Shown piece after piece: positions 42,014 through 50,883 of a DNA stretch of 64,000 nucleotides. The stretch's first letter is position 1. Every line of letters starts with the position of its first letter. The DNA lies in contig JAFYHQ010000032.1 in the NCBI GenBank assembly GCA_017539105.1, positions 1-64,000 on the forward strand, given 5' to 3'. Made by a program: the position numbers and the translations under genes. The DNA is from Erysipelotrichaceae bacterium. GTDB taxonomy: Bacteria > Bacillota_I > Bacilli_A > Erysipelotrichales > Erysipelotrichaceae. The notes under the pieces were generated by a model. It had not been told where the DNA came from. It searched no databases and saw nothing but the letters and a program-made list of their open reading frames with translations.

Positions 42014-42982
42014 ATGAAAAAGAAATACTGGCTTATTCTTTTGGTTTCAGCAGTCATCGTTGTTGCCTATGTGCTGCTGTTTATGACCTCAAACTCTTAT
42101 ATCCAGTCTGTCATGAATATGCTTCTGTACAACATCGTGCTGGTCCTGGGTTTGAACTTCATTACCGGTCTGACCGGGCAGATGAATATGGCGACTGCAG
42201 GCATGATGGCTTTGGGTGCCTATTCGTTTGCGATTGCCGATACAAGCTACAATGTCAATCCATGGCTGTCATTGCTGATGGTGCTGGCTCTGGGCCTGGT
42301 CATCGGTCGGGCTCTGGGTTATCCTTCCCTGAGACTGCAGGGCTTCTTCCTGTCGCTGACGACCATCGGTTTCAATGAAGTCGTCCGTATCACCGTAAAC
42401 AACCTTACGGATATCACAGGCGGCGCGACCGGATACAAGGATGTCAGACGTCTGCCGTTCTTCTTCCAGTTCCCGGATAAGAATTCCTACTTCTATCTGA
42501 ATCTGATCTTTACGCTGATCATGATTGCGATCGCGGTCCTGGTGGTCAACTCCAAATGGGGCAGAGCCTACAAGTCGATCCGTGACAATTATGAAGCGGC
42601 GGAAGCGACCGGCATCGATATCGCGAAATTGAAGATACAGGCGTTCACCCTGGCAGCGGTCTATTCTGTCGTTGCCGGCGTGATGTATGCAGGATATTCG
42701 CAATACCTCAATCCTACGGCATTTGCGACTTCCTATTCGCAGAACTACGTAGCGATGCTGATGGTAGGCGGTATCGGTTCCGTACCTGGCAATATACTCG
42801 GCGCCACTCTGGTTACGGTACTGCCGGAAGTATTGAGAGCGTTCCAGAACTACTACTGGGTCATGTTCTGTACGATCTGCCTTCTGATGGCGATCTTCGT
42901 ACCGGATGGACTCTGGTCGCTCTTGCAGAAAGCGATCCGTTTCGTTCAGAAGAAACTCAATAGAAACAAGGAGGTAGCTTAA
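42014..42982 (+). CDS. Liv-type ABC permease (LivM family)
   Basis: 322 residues, about nine to ten membrane segments. L-N-F-I-T-G-L-T-G-Q-M-N and S-I-R-D-N-Y-E-A-A-E-A-T-G-I-D (coupling helix) are LivM hallmarks. Eight bases after livH, one base before livG-type. Confidence 0.9.
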   Translation: MKKKYWLILLVSAVIVVAYVLLFMTSNSYIQSVMNMLLYNIVLVLGLNFITGLTGQMNMATAGMMALGAYSFAIADTSYNVNPWLSLLMVLALGLVIGRALGYPSLRLQGFFLSLTTIGFNEVVRITVNNLTDITGGATGYKDVRRLPFFFQFPDKNSYFYLNLIFTLIMIAIAVLVVNSKWGRAYKSIRDNYEAAEATGIDIAKLKIQAFTLAAVYSVVAGVMYAGYSQYLNPTAFATSYSQNYVAMLMVGGIGSVPGNILGATLVTVLPEVLRAFQNYYWVMFCTICLLMAIFVPDGLWSLLQKAIRFVQKKLNRNKEVA

Positions 42983-42983
42983 G

Positions 42984-43757
42984 ATGCCTGCTATGTTGGA
43001 ATTAAAGAATATCACGAAGAAATTCGGCGGCCTGGTTGCGGTCAATGATCTTTCGATGCGCGTCGATGAGCACGAGATCCACGCCCTGATCGGTCCGAAC
43101 GGCGCAGGCAAAACGACTGCGACCAATATGATCGAAGGCGTCTATCATCCGACCAGCGGACAGATCTTTTTCAAAGGTCAGGATATCACCAATCTTAAGA
43201 CGCATGAGATCGCCAGACTCGGGATCGGCAGAACCTTCCAGAACATCAAGCTTTATGATACGATGACGGCTTTAGAGAATGTCATGGTCGGCGGTCATCA
43301 GCTGACCAAGCTAGATCTTTTTCCAAGCATCATCAATCCGAAGGGGCTGATGGAAGAAGAAAAGATGCTGAAAGAAAAAGCCGAGATGCTGATTGAATAT
43401 GTCGGACTCTCCGGCATCAAGAATGAATATGTCAAGAATCTTCCTTACGGAAACAAGAAGGTCCTGGAAGTGGCCAGAGCGCTGATGATGGATCCGGAAC
43501 TGCTGCTGTTGGACGAACCGGCAGCCGGATTAAACCCTTCTGAAAGGGCAGACTTTGTTTCCCTGCTGATGCGTATCCATTCCGAAGGAAAGACTCTGTT
43601 CTTTATCGAACACAACATGGATGTCGTCATGAATGTTTCCCATCGGATCACGGTCGTCAATTTCGGCGCCAAGATCGCGGAAGGAACGCCTCAGGAGATA
43701 CAGACCAATCCGGAAGTCATCAAGGCTTATCTGGGAGAAAGGTATAAGGTGAAATAA
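42984..43757 (+). CDS. Liv-type ABC ATPase (LivG family)
   Basis: 257 residues. Walker A G-P-N-G-A-G-K-T-T (about 36-44), an altered signature region (L-P-Y-G-N-K-K-V-L-E) where most ABC proteins have LSGGQ, as is typical of LivG, Walker B L-L-L-L-D-E-P-A-A-G-L-N, and the C-terminal G-T-P-Q-E-I-Q-T-N-P-E-V-I. Cytosolic motor half. RBS AAGGAGGT. Confidence 0.93.
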   Translation: MPAMLELKNITKKFGGLVAVNDLSMRVDEHEIHALIGPNGAGKTTATNMIEGVYHPTSGQIFFKGQDITNLKTHEIARLGIGRTFQNIKLYDTMTALENVMVGGHQLTKLDLFPSIINPKGLMEEEKMLKEKAEMLIEYVGLSGIKNEYVKNLPYGNKKVLEVARALMMDPELLLLDEPAAGLNPSERADFVSLLMRIHSEGKTLFFIEHNMDVVMNVSHRITVVNFGAKIAEGTPQEIQTNPEVIKAYLGERYKVK

Positions 43758-44480
43758 ATGGATAATAAGATACTTAGCCTGAATGGCATCGATGTATATT
43801 ATGGCGAGGTACAGGCCTTATTCGATATTTCGCTTGACGTCTATGAGGGAGAGATCGTTTCCATTATCGGTTCCAATGGCGCAGGCAAAACGACGACCAT
43901 GCGTTCCATTATGGGATTGCGTCATCCCAAGAAGGGTACGATCGTCTTCAATGGCGAAGAGATACAGAAGCTTCCTACCCACAAGGTCGTAGACCGGGGT
44001 ATCGTCTATGTCCCGGAAGGCAGGCTTGTCTTCCCGGATCTTTCGGTCGAGGTCAACCTGGAAATGGGAGCCTATTCCAAATCTTATTCCAAAGCCGAGA
44101 TGCAGCAGATGATGGAGGAACAGTATGATCTGTTCCCGAGATTAAAGGAAAGAAAGAATCAGCTGGCCGGTTCCTTATCAGGCGGCGAACAGCAGATGCT
44201 GGCGATTGCCAGAGGCCTGATGTCCGATCCGAAGCTGATCATGTTCGATGAACCGTCGCTGGGTCTTGCTCCGGTCATCGTCGATGACGTGTTCAAGGTC
44301 ATCGTCCGGATCAACAAGGAGAAGAATATTCCGATCCTTCTGGTCGAGCAGAATGCTTATATGGCGTTGTCTATTTCCAACCGTACTTATGTCCTGGAAA
44401 ACGGTGTCATTACGACCAGCGGCAAATCAAGCGATCTGATCGAGTCCGATGAAATAAGAAAGGCTTACTTAGGTGGTTAA
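43758..44480 (+). CDS. Liv-type ABC ATPase (LivF family)
   Basis: 240 residues. G-S-N-G-A-G-K-T-T Walker A, L-S-G-G-E-Q-Q-M-L signature, I-M-F-D-E-P-S-L-G-L Walker B, and V-P-E-G-R-x-x-F typical of LivF. It follows the LivG stop with no gap. Completes the five-part importer. Confidence 0.93.
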   Translation: MDNKILSLNGIDVYYGEVQALFDISLDVYEGEIVSIIGSNGAGKTTTMRSIMGLRHPKKGTIVFNGEEIQKLPTHKVVDRGIVYVPEGRLVFPDLSVEVNLEMGAYSKSYSKAEMQQMMEEQYDLFPRLKERKNQLAGSLSGGEQQMLAIARGLMSDPKLIMFDEPSLGLAPVIVDDVFKVIVRINKEKNIPILLVEQNAYMALSISNRTYVLENGVITTSGKSSDLIESDEIRKAYLGG

Positions 44481-44481
44481 A

Positions 44482-45405
44482 ATGAATAAACGCGAACAAT
44501 ACAGTTACTTATATGGAATCATCGCTCCGGTGGTGACGCCTTATCATGCGGATGGCACATTCAATGCGGAAGCCTTCCGTGAACAGGCGAAATTCATCAT
44601 GGATGCCGGGGTGCATGGCATTTCTCCGGGAGGATCGACAGGCGAAGGCTGCGCGATCCATGACGATGAGAGAAACCAGATGATCCGTATCATCAAGGAA
44701 GAGAATACCCGCAATATTCCGATCGTTGCCGGAATCATCAGACATTCGACCAGAGATGCGATCAAGGCTGCCAAAGAAGCCAAAGAAGCAGGTGCGGATG
44801 CTTTGATGATCACTCCGATCCAGTATCTGGGCGGAACGGATGCCGATGGCAATTACCGTTACTATGATGCGATCTCGGAAGCGGTCGATCTGCCGATCGT
44901 CATCTATAATGTCATCCCACAGAACGAAGTCAAACCGGATGACGCATATAGAATGTTGAGAGGAATCAAGAACCTAGTCGGTATCAAGCAGTCCAGAGGA
45001 AGCATCGACGGTTTTGCGGCAATGTATGAAAAATGTCATGAAGAAGGACTGATCTTTGCGGCAACCGATGAAATGCCGGAGAATACCTATCTGATGGGTG
45101 CCGATGGCGAAATCGCTGCGATCCTGGGCCTTTTCCCTGAATTATCTGTGAAGATCTGGGATCTGCACAAGGAAGGCAAGTACCAGGAAGCCATGGACCT
45201 GCAGAGAATGGTCTATACCGTCTGGATGTCCATTACCGGTTCCCAGTTCCCGCGTCGTCTGAAAGCGGCTCTCGAGTGCATCGGACGTGGCTGCGGAGAC
45301 GCCCTGATGCCATTAGGCAGAGCATCCGAAGAAGAATTCGAACAGATCCGGAATGCTTTGAAGCCATATGTTGAATATGCTCAAAAGAATCTGAAACATC
45401 TGTAA
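44482..45405 (+). CDS. DHDPS/NAL-family aldolase 3
   Basis: 307 residues from ATG 44482 (AGGTGG upstream; a GTG at 44473 overlaps the previous gene). Motifs: G-G-S-T-G-E-G (50-56), Tyr142 in Y-N-V-I-P, Schiff-base Lys169 in G-I-K-Q-S. The loop after the Lys differs from aldolases 1 and 2, so a different aldehyde half is likely. Located at the end of the importer operon. Could be a keto-acid aldolase or dehydratase. Confidence 0.82.
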   Translation: MNKREQYSYLYGIIAPVVTPYHADGTFNAEAFREQAKFIMDAGVHGISPGGSTGEGCAIHDDERNQMIRIIKEENTRNIPIVAGIIRHSTRDAIKAAKEAKEAGADALMITPIQYLGGTDADGNYRYYDAISEAVDLPIVIYNVIPQNEVKPDDAYRMLRGIKNLVGIKQSRGSIDGFAAMYEKCHEEGLIFAATDEMPENTYLMGADGEIAAILGLFPELSVKIWDLHKEGKYQEAMDLQRMVYTVWMSITGSQFPRRLKAALECIGRGCGDALMPLGRASEEEFEQIRNALKPYVEYAQKNLKHL

Positions 45406-45407
45406 GA

Positions 45408-46166
45408 ATGGATTTTCGAAACATGAACGTGGTCGTTACCGGTTCCAGCGCAGGAATCGGTAAGGCTTCGGCAGAACTTTATATGAAGTATGGCGCCAAT
45501 GTTGTGATCCATGGCGCTTCTTCAAAAGGGGAAGCAGTTGCGGAAGAACTGAACGGGAAGTACGAAGGCAAAGCGGTCTTTATCCAGGCAGATCTAAAGA
45601 ATATGGAAGAGGTCAGATTTCTCTATGAAGAATCGCTACGTCTTTTCGGGCATATCGACATCCTGGTGAATTGCGCAGGGATCGTACCTGCAGGGACCGT
45701 TCTGGATTTCGATGAGAGTGCATTTGATGAAGTGTTTGCGATCAATGTCCGGAGCATGTTCTTTCTATCCCAGCTGTTTGTGGAACATATGCTTCAAAAC
45801 AAGACAGGGAATATCGTGAATATCGGTTCGATCGCGGGGCTGATCGGCCCGAAAAACCGCGCTTTATATGCCGCAACCAAAGGTGCCGTCATTTCTTTGA
45901 CCAGAGCGATGGCATCCGATTATGCGGATACAGGCATCAGGATCAACTGTGTCTGTCCGGGAATGGTTTATTCTCCTTCCCTGCAGGAAAGGATAGCTGC
46001 TACGCCTGATCCGGAAGAAACGTATCGGATCTTCCAAAACAATATTCCGATGAAACGTATCGGTTCCATAGAAGAGATCGCCGAAACGGTTTGTTTCGTT
46101 TCCAGCAAAGAAAACAGTTTCATGACCGGTTCGATCGTTACGGTAGATGGAGGTGCTTCGTTATGA
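45408..46166 (+). CDS. SDR-family oxidoreductase 2
   Basis: 252 residues, classical SDR of the FabG-like group. T-G-S-S-A-G-I-G (coenzyme), N-C-A-G-I, Y-A-A-T-K (catalytic Tyr/Lys), and the C-terminal T-V-D-G-G-A. It begins 2 bases after aldolase 3 and overlaps the regulator by ATGA. No clear ribosome site, so coupling is likely; ATG 45423 is an alternative start. Substrate presumably a hydroxy acid or sugar intermediate. Confidence 0.82.
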   Translation: MDFRNMNVVVTGSSAGIGKASAELYMKYGANVVIHGASSKGEAVAEELNGKYEGKAVFIQADLKNMEEVRFLYEESLRLFGHIDILVNCAGIVPAGTVLDFDESAFDEVFAINVRSMFFLSQLFVEHMLQNKTGNIVNIGSIAGLIGPKNRALYAATKGAVISLTRAMASDYADTGIRINCVCPGMVYSPSLQERIAATPDPEETYRIFQNNIPMKRIGSIEEIAETVCFVSSKENSFMTGSIVTVDGGASL

Positions 46167-46822
46167 CAGAAGTGAAACAGTCGCAGGTAATCTATGACTA
46201 TCTGATCAGTTATATCAATGAAGAGGATCATAAGGTAGGCGATAAGCTTCCGACAGAGAAGCAGCTTTGCAGCATGTTTAATGTCAGCCGTTCGACGGTC
46301 CGTGAAGCGGTCATCATGCTTCAGGGCAAAGGCTATGTCGATGTGATCAAGGGCAGCGGGACTTATATCCGTTCCAAGGCCGAAAACACCGTAAACAATA
46401 TCCTGACGATTGAAAACCTGAGAGATTTCATGGAAATCAGGATCTCCATTGAAACGCTTGCGGTAAGACTGTTTATTGCCGGCTACAGCGATGCGAAATG
46501 GGAGAAACTGAATGCCGTCGAAAAGAAATTCGAAAAAGCCGTAAAAGATAAAAAACCGATCAAGATGGCAGACTATGACGAGCTATTCCATAAGACCATC
46601 TTCGAATGTACGGACAATGAACTGCTGATCAGTATCGGTGAACTGTTATCGAATTCCTTCCGTTCCTATCGGGAAAAAACCTTCGAAGTGGAAACCCACC
46701 GTCAGGATGCGATCAGCGCCCACCGGAAGATCCTGGAATCCATGAAACGGAAAGATACGGATGAGACGATCTTCAACATCCGGCAGCACCTGGATACTTC
46801 CTATGAAAATGCACTGAAATAA
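46163..46822 (+). CDS. GntR-family regulator with FCD ligand domain
   Basis: 219 residues from ATG 46163, with GGAGG at 46149-46153. N-terminal winged helix-turn-helix: D-K-L-P-T-E-K-Q-L and S-R-S-T-V-R-E-A (about 27-50), then an all-helical FCD domain with the metal-ligand pattern spread over D...H...H (E-L-F-H-K-T, S-A-H-R-K-I). FCD regulators such as NanR, UxuR and LldR sense sugar acids or organic acids. The TGTC-N-GACA boxes at 33835, 33866 and 39756 are the probable operators (inference). Confidence 0.88.
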   Translation: MTEVKQSQVIYDYLISYINEEDHKVGDKLPTEKQLCSMFNVSRSTVREAVIMLQGKGYVDVIKGSGTYIRSKAENTVNNILTIENLRDFMEIRISIETLAVRLFIAGYSDAKWEKLNAVEKKFEKAVKDKKPIKMADYDELFHKTIFECTDNELLISIGELLSNSFRSYREKTFEVETHRQDAISAHRKILESMKRKDTDETIFNIRQHLDTSYENALK

Positions 46823-46824
46823 AA

Positions 46825-46850
46825 AATGAACCGCTTGTATGCGGTTCATT
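46825..46850. terminator. Bidirectional terminator between gntR and transketolase genes
   Basis: AATGAACCGC and GCGGTTCATT form a 10-bp stem around TTGTAT. The A-run on its left gives a T-run for the leftward genes; the rightward T-run is weaker. Confidence 0.75.
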
Positions 46851-46871
46851 TCTGTTATGTATGTCGTTTGT

Positions 46872-47777
46872 TTATTTTCCTACGACTTCGATGATATGTT
46901 CGGCAGTCAGTCCGTACTTCTTCAGGACATCCTTGGCTTTGCCTGATTCACCGAACGTATCGTTGACGCCGATCGGATATAAAGGAGTCGTGATGTCGGT
47001 CTTCGCTTTTGCTTCCGCGATTGCTGAGAACAGACCGCCGATGATGGAATGTTCCTCAAGGGCATAAGCTTTTTCATGCGTCCGCAAGAGTTCCAGCACG
47101 CTTTCTTCATCCAAAGGCTTGATCGTGGAGACATTGACCACGGTCGCATCCAGTTCTTCGGCAGCTTTCAGCGCTTCCTGAACCATCAGTCCCATCGCAA
47201 ACAAAACGGTTTTGTTTCCTTTGCGTAAGACATCGACTTTATCGAAATCAAATACGGTATTCTCATTATAGACATCTTCGACCTTGCCTCTGCCTAATCT
47301 GACATAGCATGGACCATCGATCTTCGAAACATGTTCGATGACCGCCTTCGCTTCATACTGATCGCAAGGAACGAAGACTCTCATATTCGGCAATACTCTC
47401 ATCAAAGCGACATCTTCGATCGACTGATGCGAAGCGCCATCTTCGCCGACAGACAGTCCCGCATGAGTCGCACAGACTTTGACATTCAGATGAGGATAAC
47501 AGATCGAGTTACGGATGATCTCGAACGCCCGTCCTGTCGCAAAGATCGCAAACGAAGAAGCAAATACCGTTTTCCCGGAAGCGGCCAGTCCCGCCGCCAT
47601 ACCCATCATATTGCATTCCGCGATGCCGGCATTGAAATGCCGTTCAGGGCATACTTTTTTCGCTTCGACCGTTTTTGTCGATTTCGTCAGATCCGCATCC
47701 AGGACAACGATATTCTCATTTTCTTGAACCAGCTGAGCCAGTTTTTCGCCATAAGCGTTTCTTGTCTCTTGAGCCAT
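46872..47777 (-). CDS. Transketolase, C-terminal subunit
   Basis: 301 residues. Pyrimidine-binding and C-terminal domains of a split transketolase: D-A-D-L-T-K-S-T, H-F-N-A-G-I-A-E-C-N-M (with the catalytic Glu), and T-H-A-G-L-S-V-G-E-D-G-A-S-H-Q. It forms the enzyme with the N-terminal subunit encoded just upstream (1 base apart). Would take ribulose/xylulose 5-phosphate carbon made by the catabolic locus into the pentose pathway, though a housekeeping role is equally possible. Confidence 0.92.
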   Translation of the reverse strand: MAQETRNAYGEKLAQLVQENENIVVLDADLTKSTKTVEAKKVCPERHFNAGIAECNMMGMAAGLAASGKTVFASSFAIFATGRAFEIIRNSICYPHLNVKVCATHAGLSVGEDGASHQSIEDVALMRVLPNMRVFVPCDQYEAKAVIEHVSKIDGPCYVRLGRGKVEDVYNENTVFDFDKVDVLRKGNKTVLFAMGLMVQEALKAAEELDATVVNVSTIKPLDEESVLELLRTHEKAYALEEHSIIGGLFSAIAEAKAKTDITTPLYPIGVNDTFGESGKAKDVLKKYGLTAEHIIEVVGK

Positions 47778-47778
47778 C

Positions 47779-48594
47779 TTAATTCTCCTCCTTCAGATCC
47801 TGCATCGCGATATTGTACTGTTCCTCATTCGGAGCGGAACCATGCCATGCGTAATTGTTTTCCATGAACGAAACCCCTTTGCCTTTGACGGTATTCGCTA
47901 CGATCACGGTCGGGCCGTCTTTCGGTTCATTGAAATAAGCGAATGCTTTCGCCAAAGATTCGAAATCGTTACCATCGCATTCTGTGACATAGGCATTGAA
48001 TGCTTTTGCTTTTTCAGCCAGAGGCAGCGGTCCGATGACATCCTCGACATCGCCATCGATCTGCAGATGATTGAGATCGAAAATGACGCAAAGATTATCC
48101 AGCTTGTAGTGGGCGGCAGCCATCAGCGCTTCCCAGACGATGCCTTCTTCCGCTTCGCCATCGCCGACCAAGGCATAGACCTTGTGGCTGTTCTTATCAA
48201 GCTTGTTGGCAATCGCCATGCCTACAGCGGTCGATACGCCCTGACCCAGCGAACCGGTCGACATATCCACGCCATCCACATAGTTCATATTCGGATGACC
48301 CTGCAGCTTGGAATTGATCTGACGGAAAGTTTTCAGATCCTCGTCCAGCAGTCCCGCTTCATGAAGGATCGCATACATTGCCGGTGAACAGTGTCCTTTC
48401 GAAAGAACGAAACGGTCTCTGTCTGTCGTTCTGACATTGTCTTTATTGATGTTCATCTGTACGAAATACAGATAGGTAAGAATATCGGCACAGCCAAGAG
48501 AACCACCCGGATGTCCCGATTGCGCATCATAGACCATCTGCACGATGTTTCTGCGAACATTCAGCGCATGTCTCTTTAATTCATTCATGTCCAT
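47779..48594 (-). CDS. Transketolase, N-terminal subunit
   Basis: 271 residues from the ATG at 48594, chosen because GGAGG lies 8 bases upstream on this strand; an ATG at 48612 would include that site. Seen: S-G-H-P-G-G-S-L-G, K-G-H-C-S-P-A-M-Y, and the thiamine-diphosphate box G-D-G-E-A-E-E-G through N. Split transketolases are common in Firmicutes and archaea. Confidence 0.92.
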   Translation of the reverse strand: MDMNELKRHALNVRRNIVQMVYDAQSGHPGGSLGCADILTYLYFVQMNINKDNVRTTDRDRFVLSKGHCSPAMYAILHEAGLLDEDLKTFRQINSKLQGHPNMNYVDGVDMSTGSLGQGVSTAVGMAIANKLDKNSHKVYALVGDGEAEEGIVWEALMAAAHYKLDNLCVIFDLNHLQIDGDVEDVIGPLPLAEKAKAFNAYVTECDGNDFESLAKAFAYFNEPKDGPTVIVANTVKGKGVSFMENNYAWHGSAPNEEQYNIAMQDLKEEN

Positions 48595-48610
48595 AATAAT
48601 GTTCCTCCAC

Positions 48611-48626
48611 ATATATTATAATATAT
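48611..48626. promoter_or_regulatory. Palindromic bidirectional -10 element
   Basis: ATATATTATAATATAT is a perfect 16-base palindrome containing TATAAT in both directions (48617-48622 on the + strand). Leftward it would drive the transketolase genes with a leader carrying GGAGG; rightward it would start the HAD gene at ATG 48631, 8 bases past the -10, with no leader. Confidence 0.55.
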
Positions 48627-48630
48627 GTAT

Positions 48631-49326
48631 ATGATCAAATTAATCGTATTTGATATGGATGGACTGCTGGTGGATTCGGAGCGGCAGATCTATGTCAGGG
48701 TAGGCATGGAAGTGTCTGAGGAAATAGGACATCCGGTTGCGCAAGAGTTTCTGATTTCTCTGATGGGCGGAAGCTGGGATTCGTATCTCAGGCATTTTAA
48801 AGAGGAATACGGAGAGGATTATCCGATCGATGCGTATTGGGACAGATACAGCGAAAGGATCCGCTACATCGTGGAAAACGAGCAGCTACGCTTAAGACCG
48901 GGTGCTCAAGAGATCCTTGCCTTCTGCAAAGAAAACGGCATCAGAACGGCAATCGCTACCACGACAAAGCAGGAAATGACGGAAAAAGTCCTGAAGAATA
49001 CCGGAATCGGACATTATTTTGATTTCGTTATCAACGGCAGCATGGTCTCTCATTCCAAACCGGATCCTGAACTGTTTCTGAAAGCGATAGCTCATTTCGA
49101 TCTTCCGATCGAAGAAGCGCTCGTATTCGAAGACGGACACAATGGCGCACAGGCTGCAATCAGAGGCCATTGCCGCTACATCATGGTGCAGGATCTGGCG
49201 CATCTGACGGAAGAAGACAAAAGCAATGCGATCATGGTGATCGACGATATCCGCAAAGCTATCCCATATATCAGGAAAGAAAATGAAAGAACCGCTGGCA
49301 TTCAGGCTGCGACCCAAGAATCTTGA
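48631..49326 (+). CDS. HAD-superfamily phosphatase (beta-phosphoglucomutase-like)
   Basis: 231 residues from ATG 48631; an ATG at 48625 lies too close to the -10 box. Motif I F-D-M-D-G-L-L-V-D-S (nucleophile Asp8), a helical cap, motif III Lys in S-K-P-D-P, and motif IV F-E-D-G-H-N-G. Subfamily IA sugar- or nucleotide-phosphatase; substrate unknown. It overlaps rarA by 44 bases, so its last residues are read in another frame by rarA. Confidence 0.88.
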   Translation: MIKLIVFDMDGLLVDSERQIYVRVGMEVSEEIGHPVAQEFLISLMGGSWDSYLRHFKEEYGEDYPIDAYWDRYSERIRYIVENEQLRLRPGAQEILAFCKENGIRTAIATTTKQEMTEKVLKNTGIGHYFDFVINGSMVSHSKPDPELFLKAIAHFDLPIEEALVFEDGHNGAQAAIRGHCRYIMVQDLAHLTEEDKSNAIMVIDDIRKAIPYIRKENERTAGIQAATQES

Positions 49327-50542
49327 TGAGATCCTGGGTCAGAAGCATCTGACAGGTGAAAACGGAGTGATAAGAAAGTGTATCAGGAATGATACCTTCT
49401 TTTCTTCGATCTTTTTCGGTCCTCCGGGAACGGGAAAAACGACTTTAGCCAGAGTCATTGCCAACGAGTTGAAACGTCCTTACCGACAGTTCAATGCCGT
49501 GACAGGAAACAAGAAAGATCTGGATGCGATCTTTGCCGAGAGCAAGCTTTCGGGTTCTCTGATTCTGATCTGCGATGAGGTGCATCGTCTGAACAAGGAT
49601 AAACAGGATCTTTTGTTGCCTCATGTGGAAGACGGTTCCATCCTTCTTTTAGGTGCGACGACCGCCAACCCGTATCATTCCATTAATCCTGCCATAAGAT
49701 CGCGCTGCCATCTCTTTGAGTTCAAGGCATTATCGGATGACGACATCAGAGAAGGATTAGACAGAGCCTTGAAAGTTCCGGAAGGACTCAATGAAGAATA
49801 TGAAATCGATGAAGACGCGATACAGATGATCTGCGATACGGTCAACGGGGATATCCGTTGGGCACTGAATCTTCTGGAGATCGCTTCGATCATCTGCAAA
49901 GACAATCACATTACGGCAGAAGATGTGAAAGAAAACGCTCTGCATGTGAATCATCGTGCGTTCGGTTCGGAAGACGGACACTATGACCTGTTATCCGCTT
50001 TACAGAAATCCATTAGAGGTTCCGATCCCAATGCTGCATTGTATTATCTGAGCCTGCTGGCGCAGTCCGGAGATGTGGAATCGATTTCCAGGAGACTGCT
50101 GGTGATCGCTTATGAAGATATCGGTCTGGCCAATCCTCAGCTGGCTTCCAGGACATATGCCGCGGTACAGGCTGCCGAGCATGTGGGTTTTCCGGAAGCG
50201 ATCATTCCTTTGGGAGTACATATCATCGATCTGTGCCTGTCAGCCAAATCGCGTACCGCCATGGACGCCATCCACGAAGCAGACGCGATCGCCCAAAGCA
50301 AAGCCATGGATATGCCCAAATATCTTAAGCTGACTCCGGTCGGTCTGGCCAAAGAGGAACAGTATTCCTATGAACGCTACGACTGTTTCCATAAGATACA
50401 GTATCTTCCGGATGAGATCAAAGATCTCGATCTCTTGAAACGCTTCGGCAGCAACCGTTATGAGCAGCAGCTGAAGCAGATCTACGAGGAACTGAAAGAA
50501 TATCCCCGTACCAGTGATTTGAAAGGACTCTACAACAGATGA
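49283..50542 (+). CDS. rarA: Replication-associated recombination ATPase RarA
   Basis: 419 residues, usual for RarA/MgsA. AAA+ clamp-loader-like ATPase acting at stalled replication forks. Walker A G-P-P-G-T-G-K-T-T (46-54), Walker B I-L-I-C-D-E-V-H-R-L, sensor G-A-T-T-A-N-P and the family helical tail with E-D-I-G-L-A-N-P. RBS AGGAAAG within the HAD gene. Confidence 0.95.
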   Translation: MKEPLAFRLRPKNLDEILGQKHLTGENGVIRKCIRNDTFFSSIFFGPPGTGKTTLARVIANELKRPYRQFNAVTGNKKDLDAIFAESKLSGSLILICDEVHRLNKDKQDLLLPHVEDGSILLLGATTANPYHSINPAIRSRCHLFEFKALSDDDIREGLDRALKVPEGLNEEYEIDEDAIQMICDTVNGDIRWALNLLEIASIICKDNHITAEDVKENALHVNHRAFGSEDGHYDLLSALQKSIRGSDPNAALYYLSLLAQSGDVESISRRLLVIAYEDIGLANPQLASRTYAAVQAAEHVGFPEAIIPLGVHIIDLCLSAKSRTAMDAIHEADAIAQSKAMDMPKYLKLTPVGLAKEEQYSYERYDCFHKIQYLPDEIKDLDLLKRFGSNRYEQQLKQIYEELKEYPRTSDLKGLYNR

Positions 50543-50868
50543 ATGTCGGAATCGATATCGTTGAAAATGAACGGGTCAGGAAAGCATTGACCGATGCGTT
50601 CTTGCGCAAAGTGCTTTCTGAAGACGAAAGAAAGCTGTGTGAAGATTATCCTCTGGACAAAAAAGTCCGCTTCGTTGCGGGACGTTTTGCGGTCAAGGAA
50701 GCCATCATCAAAGCCCTGAGCAGCTATGAAGTTCCGGAATTCCAGGACCTGAATATCACAAACGATCCAAAGGGAAAACCCGAAATTTCTTATAAAGACT
50801 ATAAGCTATCCGTTTCCATTTCCCACGAACACAACTACAGCGTCGCAATGGCCGTATTGGAAGAGTAG
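50539..50868 (+). CDS. acpS: Holo-acyl carrier protein synthase
   Basis: 109 residues, slightly short for AcpS (about 115-125). It attaches 4'-phosphopantetheine to ACP. V-G-I-D-I-V-E (metal Asp6) and R-F-A-V-K-E-A-I-I-K-A-L (Glu54) are intact, as is S-I-S-H-E. ATGA overlap with rarA. It could modify both the fatty acid ACP and the ACP at 27630. Confidence 0.93.
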   Translation: MNVGIDIVENERVRKALTDAFLRKVLSEDERKLCEDYPLDKKVRFVAGRFAVKEAIIKALSSYEVPEFQDLNITNDPKGKPEISYKDYKLSVSISHEHNYSVAMAVLEE

Positions 50869-50883
50869 AAACGAAACATGAGA

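Noticed and set aside
33927-46166. Standard sialic acid (nan) catabolic operon
   Set aside because: One aldolase resembles NanA, but nanE, nanK, nagA and nagB are all missing and the other enzymes point to a pentose.
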